Assembly (NCBI GenBank): GCA_900763175.1
Contig: CAAFJI010000103.1
Location: 1 to 23,399, forward strand
Origin: Lachnospiraceae bacterium
GTDB lineage: Bacteria > Bacillota > Clostridia > Lachnospirales > Lachnospiraceae
DNA: 23,399 bases
Reading direction: 5' to 3'
A model generated the notes under the pieces. It saw only the letters and a program-made list of their open reading frames with translations. It was not told the DNA's origin and made no database searches. The position numbers were made by a program, and so were the translations under genes. The stretch's first letter is position 1; each line of letters begins with the position of its first letter. Shown piece after piece: positions 16,395 through 22,848 of this stretch.

Positions 16395-18208
16395 AAGAAA
16401 AAGAATACAGCAAATCTATTGACTTTTCCATCTGGAAAAAGATAGTTCCATTTCTGAAGCCAAGGAAAAATATTCTGATCATGGTTATTCTGATGAATTT
16501 TCTGTGCTCGGTAGTGGACATTATCATGCCTTTGTTCCAGAAATATGCAGTGGATTCCTTTATAGAAAAAAATACACTGTCCGGACTTGGAGGATTTATC
16601 AGCCTTTATATCGCAGCCATTGTCTTTCAGATGTACACGGTTATCTGTTTTACAAGAGGGTGCATGAAGCTGGATGTGGAGACCGGAAAAGATATGAAGC
16701 GGGCACTTTTTATACATCTGCAGAAGCTCTCCTTTTCCTACTATAATGTGACACCGGTGGGCTATATTTTATCCAGAGTAATGAATGATGTGGCCAGAAT
16801 CACGGAACTGGTGGCCTGGGACTGCATTGATATGCTGTGGGCCATTTCCTACGTGTTGGGTGTTTTCGTGGCAATGGCATTCCTGAACTGGAAACTGGCG
16901 CTGGTAATCATGCTCATCGTTCCGGCAATTGCAGTACTCACCTGGTATTTCCAGAATAAGATCCTGAAATGGAACCGCCAGGTTCGTAAAATAAATTCTC
17001 AGATTACAAGCGGATACAATGAGGGCATTATGGGGGCAAAGACTGCCAAAGCCCTGGTCGTGGAGGATAAGAATTTCCGGGAGTTTTCGGAAATAACAGA
17101 AAATATGCGTGGCGCCTCGGTAAAGGCAGCCAGATTAAATGCTGTTTACGTGCCGCTTATCGCTTTTTTTGGTGCTTTTGCGACAGCACTTGTTCTGGAG
17201 CGTGGCGGTGTCATGGTACTGGACGGGAAACTGGATATTGGAACCCTGGCTGCATTTACCGCTTATGCAGTAGGGATTTTCGAGCCCATCCAGAGACTGG
17301 CCGGCATTTTATCCCAGTGCATTTCCGCACAGGCTAACATTGAAAGAGTGACCTCACTTTTGGAGGAAAAGCCCCAGGTGGCAGACCGGCCGGAGATCAC
17401 GGAGAAGTACGGAGATTTTTTCCATCCCCGTAAGGAGAACTGGGAGCCGATTAAGGGCGATATTGAGTTTCAGGATGTTTCCTTCCGGTATCCGGATGGA
17501 AAGGAAGAGGTGTTAAGCCACTTTAATCTGAAGATTCCGGCAGGTACCAATGTGGCAATCGTAGGCGAGACGGGAGCCGGAAAGAGTACCCTTGTAAATC
17601 TTGCCTGTCGGTTCTTCGAGCCTACAAAGGGAAAAATCCTGATTGACGGGAAGGACTACAGGGAGAGAAGCCAGCTGTGGCTTCACAGCAACATTGGCTA
17701 TGTGCTTCAGAATCCCCATCTGTTTTCCGGTACGGTGATGGAGAATATCCGGTATGGCCGTCTGGATGCCACAGAGGAAGAGGTGAAAGCAGCAGCAAAG
17801 GCTGTTCACGCAGATGAGGTGACTAGGAAGCTGGAAAATGGCTATGACAGTGATGTGGGAGAGGGCGGAGATCGTCTTTCCACAGGGGAAAAGCAGCTGC
17901 TGTCCTTTGCAAGGGCGGTGTTGGCTGACCCTGCTATTTTCGTGCTGGATGAGGCAACCTCCTCCATTGATACCAAGACGGAACAGCTGATCCAGCGGGC
18001 AACGGATAAGCTCCTGAAAGGAAGGACCTCCTTCCTAATCGCTCACCGCCTTTCTACTATCCGCAATGCAGATCTGATTCTGGTTGTACGGGATGGAAGA
18101 ATCGTGGAGCAGGGAAAGCATCTGGAGCTGCTGGAGAAGAGAGGCTATTATTACCAGCTGGTTCGCCAGCAGTTTTCAGAAGAGGAGTCACGGAAGGTGT
18201 TTGCATGA
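16385..18208 (+). CDS. ABC exporter half-transporter, catalytically competent subunit
   Basis: This is the partner of the preceding half-transporter (607 residues). The membrane domain spans about 25-320. The nucleotide-binding domain has Walker A GETGAGKST (394-402), Walker B FVLDE with catalytic Glu523, H-loop His554, and a non-canonical signature LSTGEKQ (498-504) instead of LSGGQ. In a head-to-tail dimer this altered signature faces the Walker sites of the Asp-containing partner, so both substitutions fall in the same ATP site. This is the expected pattern for a heterodimer with one degenerate and one canonical site. AAGGAGG at 16372-16378 precedes the ATG inside the upstream gene. A BmrCD/YfiBC-like multidrug role is possible, but context gives no substrate. 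Confidence 0.92.
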   Translation: MRIEEKEYSKSIDFSIWKKIVPFLKPRKNILIMVILMNFLCSVVDIIMPLFQKYAVDSFIEKNTLSGLGGFISLYIAAIVFQMYTVICFTRGCMKLDVETGKDMKRALFIHLQKLSFSYYNVTPVGYILSRVMNDVARITELVAWDCIDMLWAISYVLGVFVAMAFLNWKLALVIMLIVPAIAVLTWYFQNKILKWNRQVRKINSQITSGYNEGIMGAKTAKALVVEDKNFREFSEITENMRGASVKAARLNAVYVPLIAFFGAFATALVLERGGVMVLDGKLDIGTLAAFTAYAVGIFEPIQRLAGILSQCISAQANIERVTSLLEEKPQVADRPEITEKYGDFFHPRKENWEPIKGDIEFQDVSFRYPDGKEEVLSHFNLKIPAGTNVAIVGETGAGKSTLVNLACRFFEPTKGKILIDGKDYRERSQLWLHSNIGYVLQNPHLFSGTVMENIRYGRLDATEEEVKAAAKAVHADEVTRKLENGYDSDVGEGGDRLSTGEKQLLSFARAVLADPAIFVLDEATSSIDTKTEQLIQRATDKLLKGRTSFLIAHRLSTIRNADLILVVRDGRIVEQGKHLELLEKRGYYYQLVRQQFSEEESRKVFA

Positions 18209-18226
18209 AAAATGTATAAATGGGTA

Positions 18227-18255
18227 TTGACTTCTAAAAACTTTGGTAGTAAAAT
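18227..18255 (+). promoter_or_regulatory. Promoter of the T-box leader
   Basis: TTGACT (18227-18232) and TAAAAT (18250-18255) are spaced by 17 bases, a near-consensus housekeeping promoter. Transcription would start near 18262, just upstream of the T-box structure. Confidence 0.75.
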
Positions 18256-18261
18256 TACTTC

Positions 18262-18554
18262 AGTTCGTTAAACAACTAAAATATAAGGAACAAATTCCTT
18301 GAAGGGAAGCAGTAGGAACAGAGGCCTTGTCTACAGAGAGCTGTGATGGTGGGAAGCAGCGTCGGGACTGTTGTGAAGATCATCCCTGAGAAGGGAAGCC
18401 GAACACATTTTATGTCAAGTAGGTTTCCACGGCTGTTCTCCGTTATCAGAACCACGTATGTCGGTACGTTGTCTTTTCGTACTTGTTTCAATGAGGAAAC
18501 AGGGTGGTTGCGGCTCTATATGGTCCGTCCCTAGTTTGGGGACGGATTTTTTTT
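18262..18554 (+). promoter_or_regulatory. T-box leader (tRNA-sensing riboswitch), candidate Ile specifier
   Basis: T-box leaders bind a specific uncharged tRNA and then antiterminate. Recognisable pieces in order are: AGTAGGAA (18311-18318); the stem I distal signature CAGAGAGCTGTGATGGTGG with GAAGCAG (about 18334-18359); a specifier-loop pattern GAAGATCA, in which AUC (18379-18381) sits at the codon position (isoleucine; GAU read one base earlier is the alternative); the T-box sequence AGGGTGGTTGCGG (18501-18513), whose UGGU can pair with the ACCA end of a tRNA; and a terminator stem TCCGTCCC/GGGACGGA (18524-18531 with 18539-18546) plus eight Ts. The nearest downstream gene is the TRAP operon, with one repeat copy in between. 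The class is confident; the amino acid is moderately so. Confidence 0.85.
18524..18554 (+). terminator. T-box terminator hairpin
   Basis: An eight-pair GC-rich stem, TCCGTCCC with GGGACGGA, has a seven-base loop and is followed by eight Ts. Its 5' arm is close to the T-box sequence, so it would be replaced by the antiterminator when uncharged tRNA binds. Confidence 0.88.
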
Positions 18555-18693
18555 ATGCAATAGGAAATTCCGTTGGAGTTCGCTATTGCATAAAAAAGCC
18601 CTGCCGGGCAGGATTGCACTGCGGCGGAAAGGTAGATGTCGCTGAAGCGACCCGCCGCAGGCGGAGAATCCTGCAAGCAGGATTCTTTTTTAT
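18549..18693 (+). repeat. 145-bp structured repeat, copy 1 (upstream of TRAP operon)
   Basis: This sequence recurs at 22665-22809 in the same orientation; I count 7 mismatches in 145. It opens with TTTTTT shared with the T-box terminator tract. It is a chain of inverted repeats: ATGCAATAG/CTATTGCAT, CCTGC/GCAGG, GCGGCGG/CCGCCGC enclosing TCGC/GCGA, and GAATCCTG/CAGGATTC followed by six Ts, which looks like a terminator. It has no transposase and no credible coding capacity, so it resembles a REP/MITE-like non-autonomous element. It lies between the T-box and dctQ, so it could reduce read-through into the TRAP operon. Confidence 0.9.
18666..18691 (+). terminator. Terminator-like hairpin at the end of repeat copy 1
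   Basis: GAATCCTG (18666-18673) pairs with CAGGATTC (18678-18685) across a CAAG tetraloop and is followed by six Ts. It stands 49 bases before dctQ. An upstream GCAGGATT (18608-18615) could pair with the same AATCCTGC arm, giving an alternative fold. Confidence 0.55.
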
Positions 18694-18739
18694 GCAAAAA
18701 GACTAAAATCTGACAAGCAGCCAAAGAGGAGGAGAGAAC

Positions 18740-19237
18740 ATGAAAATTTTCAAAAAAATCATGAATGCAGTAGCAGCAGTGGAAAATTGTATTCTGGTAG
18801 TATCTACCCTGCTGATACTGGTCCTGACTGTGGGAAATGTCTTTTCCCGTAAAGTCATCCATCGTTCCTGGTCCTTTACCGAGGAACTTGTAGTTGCAGT
18901 TTTTGTACTGATTACCTTAATGGCAGCAGCACTTGCCTGCCGTGAGGGAGAGCTGGTCAATCTGTCTCTTGTCACAGACCGACTTCCGGAGAAACTGAAA
19001 AAGCCATCCGTGATCCTCAGCACTGTTCTGTGTATCATCTTTACTGCCATCTTATTCTGGTTCGGTATGGAAAAGGTACTCACGCAGCTGGAGAATGGAA
19101 AACGAACTTTCGTATTAAACTGGCCGGAATGGATCTTCTGGTCCTTTGTACCAATTGGTTCCGGATGCATGATCTTACACTTTATTGAATTCTGCATCGA
19201 CTTTTGCACAGATAAAATAAAAAAGGAGGATAAATAA
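18740..19237 (+). CDS. dctQ: TRAP transporter small permease subunit (DctQ)
   Basis: This is the small membrane subunit of a tripartite ATP-independent periplasmic (TRAP) transporter. It scaffolds the large permease in ion-gradient-driven uptake, usually of carboxylates. The 165-residue protein has four hydrophobic helices (about 16-34, 48-66, 89-110, 130-150). It carries the DctQ features NVFSRKV (33-39), SWSFTEELVV (43-52) and ACREGELVNL (66-75). It ends in a charged KIKKEDK tail that should be cytoplasmic. AGAGGAGGAG 5 bases before the ATG is a strong ribosome binding site. The next gene's ATG follows the stop codon directly, so they are translationally coupled. No clear promoter lies between repeat copy 1 and this gene; transcription probably comes through the T-box leader. 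Confidence 0.92.
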   Translation: MKIFKKIMNAVAAVENCILVVSTLLILVLTVGNVFSRKVIHRSWSFTEELVVAVFVLITLMAAALACREGELVNLSLVTDRLPEKLKKPSVILSTVLCIIFTAILFWFGMEKVLTQLENGKRTFVLNWPEWIFWSFVPIGSGCMILHFIEFCIDFCTDKIKKEDK

Positions 19238-22200
19238 ATGATAAGCGCAATTTTGTTTGTTTCTTTCTTTATTTTCCTGATCATGGGCGTGCCCATTGCA
19301 ATCTGCCTGGGGCTTTCCTCTGTATGTGCCATTTTGTACTCCGGAACCTCCCTTACCATTGTGGCAACCAATATGTATGCCGGAATCAGCAAATTTTTGC
19401 TTCTGGCCATCCCATTTTTCGTACTTTCCGGAAATATCATGGCAAAAGCCGGAATTTCCAAACGTCTTGTTAAATTCGTAGATACCTGTGTGGGACACAG
19501 AAGAGGCGGTATTGCCATTGTGTGCGTTATCGTAGCCTGCTTCTTCGGTGCAATCTCCGGTTCCGGCCCGGCAACTGTTGCAGCCCTTGGCGCAGTTCTG
19601 GTACCGGCCATGGTAGAGCGAGGTGGCTTCAGCGCTCCTTTCTCAACAGCGCTTATGGCTACCTCAAGTTCTATCGCCATTGTCATTCCCCCAAGTATCG
19701 CATTCGTTGTATACGCATCCATCACAGGCGTATCTATTGCGGATATGTTTACGGCTGGTATCGTACCAGGTATCCTGATGGGTGTGGCGCTTGTAATCGT
19801 AGTTATGGTGGAAGCCAGAAGAAAAGGCATTCAGCCTGCACAGAAAAAGGCAACTGCAAAAGAGCGCTGGGATGCGTTTAAGGATGCTTTCTGGGGATTC
19901 TTAATGCCGGTTATCATTCTGGGCGGTATTTACGGCGGTATCTTTACTCCCACCGAGGCAGCAGCAGTTTCCGTTGTATATGGTCTGTTTGTAGGTATGG
20001 TAATCTACCGTGAGGTTACGGTAAAAGATCTGTTTGCCCTTTGTGTTGATTCTGCGAAAACAACAGGCGGAATCATGCTGATTGTAGCCTGCGCTTCCCT
20101 GTTTTCCTATGTTTGTACCAAGTTTGGCATTGCAGATGCAGCGTCAGCACTTCTTGGAAGCATTGCACATAACCAGTTTACCTTCCTTCTGATCGTAAAC
20201 GTGATCTTCCTCATTGCAGGATGCTTTATTGATGCCAACTCTGCCATGTATATTTTCATTCCGGTTATGCTTCCGGTATGCAAGGCACTTGGCTATGATG
20301 TGGTTGCATTTGGTGTTATGGCAACGGTTAACCTGGCAATCGGACAGGTAACACCTCCTGTTGGTGTCAATCTTTTTGTTGCCATCGGAATTAAGATCAA
20401 AAAAGGCATGGAGGTTACCCTTCAGGAGATTTCCAAAGCAGTTATGCCTATGCTGGCAGCCAGCATTGCCGTTCTTCTTGTTGTTACCTATATCCCGGCT
20501 ACCTCAACTGCTCTTCCGAAGGCACTTGCAAAGAATGGTGCCTATTCTGGAGACGCAAAGGAAAGTGACAGCGGTTCTTCTGCAGCTTCCGCAGCAGGAG
20601 ATGAGGAACATTCCTTCAATGAGATCGGAGATTACAGTGATCTTGGATGGGAGGAGACAACCTGGAATTTCGCCTGCTCCACAACAGAAACATCTACCTG
20701 GGCTGACGGCGGCCGCAAGTTTGGCGAGCTGATGGAAAAAGCTACAGGTGGAAAGGTGAAGGTGAATGTTTACGCAGCAGATCAGCTGACAAATGGAAAC
20801 CAGTCTGAGGGTATCCAGGCACTGATGAATGGTGACCCGGTACAGATTTCCATGCATTCCAACCTGATCTATTCCGCATTTGACCCAAGATTTAACGTAG
20901 TTTCCCTGCCATTTATCTACGATTCCGTAGAGGATGCAGATGCCAAATTTGATGGAGAGGCAGGAGAAAAATTAAAAGAAATCCTCAGTGAGTATGGACT
21001 TCACTGCATGGGTATTGCAGAGAACGGCTTCCGTGAGCTGACAAACAGTGTCCGTGAAGTAAAATCTGTAGAGGATATGAAGAATCTGAAGATTCGTGTT
21101 GCCGGTTCCAATCTTCTTATGGAGTGCTATAAGAGATGGGGCGCAGATGCGACGAATATGAACTGGTCTGAAACATACACCGCTCTTCAGCAGAATACAG
21201 TTGAGGGTCAGGAGAATCCGCTGCCGGCTATTGATGCAGCCAGTGTACAGGAGGTTCAGCCATACTGCTCTATGTGGGATGCCATTTATGACTGTCTGTT
21301 CTTCTGTATCAACCAGGAAATCTATGACGGACTGACACCTGAGCAGCAGGCTGTTGTAGATGAAGCCGGTCAGAAGGCTGTGGAATATGAGCGTTATATC
21401 AATCGTTCTGGTGATGAGGAAATCATGGACCGCTGGGAAGAAAAGAATGGCGTTACCTTTACGGCAAAGGAGGATATGGACATTGATTCCTTCAAAGAAG
21501 CTGTTGACGGTGTGGATGAGTGGTTTATCGAAGAACTGAAATCCCAGGGCTTCGAGGATGCCCAGGAGCTGGTTGAGGCATTTACCGGAATCGGAGATTA
21601 CAGTGATCTTGGCTGGGAGGAGATGACCTGGAACTTTGCCTGCTCCACAACGGAGACTTCTACCTGGGCAGAGGGTGGCCGCAAGTTTGGCGAGCTGATG
21701 GAAAAAGCTACAGGCGGAAAAGTGAAGGTGAATGTTTACGCAGCGGACCAGCTGACAAATGGAAACCAGTCTGAGGGTATTCAGGCATTGATGAATGGGG
21801 ATCCGGTACAGATTTCCATGCATTCCAATCTGATCTACTCCGCATTCGATCCAAGGTTTAACGTGGTTTCCCTGCCATTTATCTATGATTCCGTGGAGGA
21901 TGCAGATGCTAAGTTTGATGGTGCTGCTGGTGATAAGATGAAAGAAATCCTCAGTGAGTATGGACTTCACTGTATGGGTATTGCAGAGAATGGCTTCCGT
22001 GAGCTGACAAACAGTGTCCGTGAAGTAAAATCTGTGGATGATATGAAGAATCTGAAAATCCGTGTTGCCGGTTCCAATCTTCTTATGGAATGCTATAAGA
22101 GATGGGGCGCAGATGCCACAAATATGAACTGGTCTGAGACATACACTGCACTGCAGCAGAATACGGTAGAGGGCCAGGAGAATCCGCTGCCGGCTATTGA

Positions 22201-22555
22201 TGCAGCCAGCGTACAGGAGGTTCAGCCATACTGCTCTATGTGGGATGCCATCTATGATTGTCTGTTCTTCTGCATCAACCAGGACATTTATGATGGCCTG
22301 ACACCAGAACAGCAGGCTGTTGTAGACAAAGCCGGAAGAATGGCAGTAGAATACGAGCGCTACCTCAACCGCTCCGGAGATGCAGAGATCATGAACCGCT
22401 GGGAAGAGAAAAACAATGTTACCTTTACAGAAAAAGAGGATATGGATATTGATTCCTTCAAAGAGGCTGTAGACGGTGTGGATGAGTGGTTTGTAAAAGA
22501 ACTGAAGAACCAGGGCTATGACGATGGCCAGGAGCTGGTGGACGCATTTAAATGA
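19238..22555 (+). CDS. TRAP large permease (DctM) fused to two tandem DctP solute-binding domains
   Basis: This 1105-residue single frame joins parts that are normally separate proteins. Residues 1 to about 427 are a complete DctM elevator-type permease: GVPIAICLGL (about 17-26), SGSGPATVAALGAV, IPPSIAFVVYA, GGIFTPTEAAAV, CFIDANSAMYIF and GQVTPPVGVNLFV, about 12 hydrophobic segments in all. A Ser/Asp/Glu/Ala-rich linker (about 430-462) follows. Two DctP-type binding domains span 463-784 and 785-1105, with a repeat period of 966 bases and about 23 differences in 321 residues. Each has the KIRVAG motif whose Arg (620 and 942) is the carboxylate-binding residue of TRAP receptors. There is no internal signal peptide or lipobox. 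Basic residues (IKIKKG) before the last membrane helix suggest the C-terminus is outside, as the receptors require. AGGAGG precedes the ATG. The substrate is unknown but is probably an organic acid. Confidence 0.93.
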   Translation: MISAILFVSFFIFLIMGVPIAICLGLSSVCAILYSGTSLTIVATNMYAGISKFLLLAIPFFVLSGNIMAKAGISKRLVKFVDTCVGHRRGGIAIVCVIVACFFGAISGSGPATVAALGAVLVPAMVERGGFSAPFSTALMATSSSIAIVIPPSIAFVVYASITGVSIADMFTAGIVPGILMGVALVIVVMVEARRKGIQPAQKKATAKERWDAFKDAFWGFLMPVIILGGIYGGIFTPTEAAAVSVVYGLFVGMVIYREVTVKDLFALCVDSAKTTGGIMLIVACASLFSYVCTKFGIADAASALLGSIAHNQFTFLLIVNVIFLIAGCFIDANSAMYIFIPVMLPVCKALGYDVVAFGVMATVNLAIGQVTPPVGVNLFVAIGIKIKKGMEVTLQEISKAVMPMLAASIAVLLVVTYIPATSTALPKALAKNGAYSGDAKESDSGSSAASAAGDEEHSFNEIGDYSDLGWEETTWNFACSTTETSTWADGGRKFGELMEKATGGKVKVNVYAADQLTNGNQSEGIQALMNGDPVQISMHSNLIYSAFDPRFNVVSLPFIYDSVEDADAKFDGEAGEKLKEILSEYGLHCMGIAENGFRELTNSVREVKSVEDMKNLKIRVAGSNLLMECYKRWGADATNMNWSETYTALQQNTVEGQENPLPAIDAASVQEVQPYCSMWDAIYDCLFFCINQEIYDGLTPEQQAVVDEAGQKAVEYERYINRSGDEEIMDRWEEKNGVTFTAKEDMDIDSFKEAVDGVDEWFIEELKSQGFEDAQELVEAFTGIGDYSDLGWEEMTWNFACSTTETSTWAEGGRKFGELMEKATGGKVKVNVYAADQLTNGNQSEGIQALMNGDPVQISMHSNLIYSAFDPRFNVVSLPFIYDSVEDADAKFDGAAGDKMKEILSEYGLHCMGIAENGFRELTNSVREVKSVDDMKNLKIRVAGSNLLMECYKRWGADATNMNWSETYTALQQNTVEGQENPLPAIDAASVQEVQPYCSMWDAIYDCLFFCINQDIYDGLTPEQQAVVDKAGRMAVEYERYLNRSGDAEIMNRWEEKNNVTFTEKEDMDIDSFKEAVDGVDEWFVKELKNQGYDDGQELVDAFK
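20624..21589 (+). repeat. Tandem DctP-domain repeat, unit 1
   Basis: This is the first of two in-frame coding units of 966 bases; both begin with codons for IGDYSDLGWEE. It encodes residues 463-784 of the fusion protein. The second unit follows with no spacer. Confidence 0.93.
21590..22552 (+). repeat. Tandem DctP-domain repeat, unit 2
   Basis: This second in-frame unit encodes residues 785-1105. It differs from unit 1 at only 6 of the first 231 residues but at 17 of the last 90. Silent differences are scattered along both units, which speaks against a simple assembly duplication. Confidence 0.93.
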
Positions 22556-22565
22556 TGCCAGAGTG

Positions 22566-22661
22566 AAAAACACCTCTCGAAATGTGAGAATGGTATTGCC
22601 CTCTCCAAAGGTTACGCCCCTTTGGAGAGAGGTAAATACATCCGTTTCGGGAGGTGTTTTT
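22566..22661. terminator. Branched, bidirectional terminator after the TRAP operon
   Basis: The outer stem AAAAACACCTCTCGAAA (22566-22582) pairs with TTTCGGGAGGTGTTTTT (22645-22661). Its A-tract on one side and T-tract on the other allow termination in both directions, as suits the convergent lysE-like gene. A second hairpin is nested inside: CCTCTCCAAAGG (22600-22611) with CCTTTGGAGAG (from about 22619). The size of the structure is unusual for a plain terminator. Confidence 0.8.
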
Positions 22662-22664
22662 ATG

Positions 22665-22809
22665 TTTTTTATGCAATAGGAAATTTCGTTGGAATCCCCT
22701 ATTGCATAAAAAAGCCCTACCGGGCGGGATTGCACTGCGGCGGAAAGGTAGATGTCGCTGAAGCGACCCGCCGCAGGCGGAGAATCCTGCAAGCAGGATC
22801 CTTTTTTAT
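22665..22809 (+). repeat. 145-bp structured repeat, copy 2 (downstream of TRAP operon)
   Basis: This is a same-orientation copy of 18549-18693, shifted by 4116 bases, with 7 mismatches. Its TTTTTT start again directly follows the T-tract of a terminator. Some changes keep pairing as G-U (GCAGGATT to GCGGGATT opposite AATCCTGC), while the final hairpin here has one A-C mismatch (CAGGATCC). It ends about 40 bases before the lysE-like stop codon. Confidence 0.9.
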
Positions 22810-22848
22810 AAAGAGTATGAAGAGCTGGCTTTTGAAAGGAATGACGTT

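Noticed and set aside
18458..18706. Small plus-strand ORF through the T-box end and repeat copy 1 (and a similar one in copy 2 near 22622-22918)
   Set aside because: It runs through a terminator and palindromes; its conserved-looking peptide simply follows from the repeated DNA. Not a protein gene.
18703..19830. A 375-codon minus-strand frame opposite dctQ and the DctM start
   Set aside because: Low-complexity Thr/Ser/Ile-rich translation without motifs, fully covered by two well-supported plus-strand genes.
20560..20640. Possible separate dctP gene starting inside the fusion
   Set aside because: No start codon with a ribosome binding site, no signal peptide and no lipobox occur between DctM and the first DctP domain.
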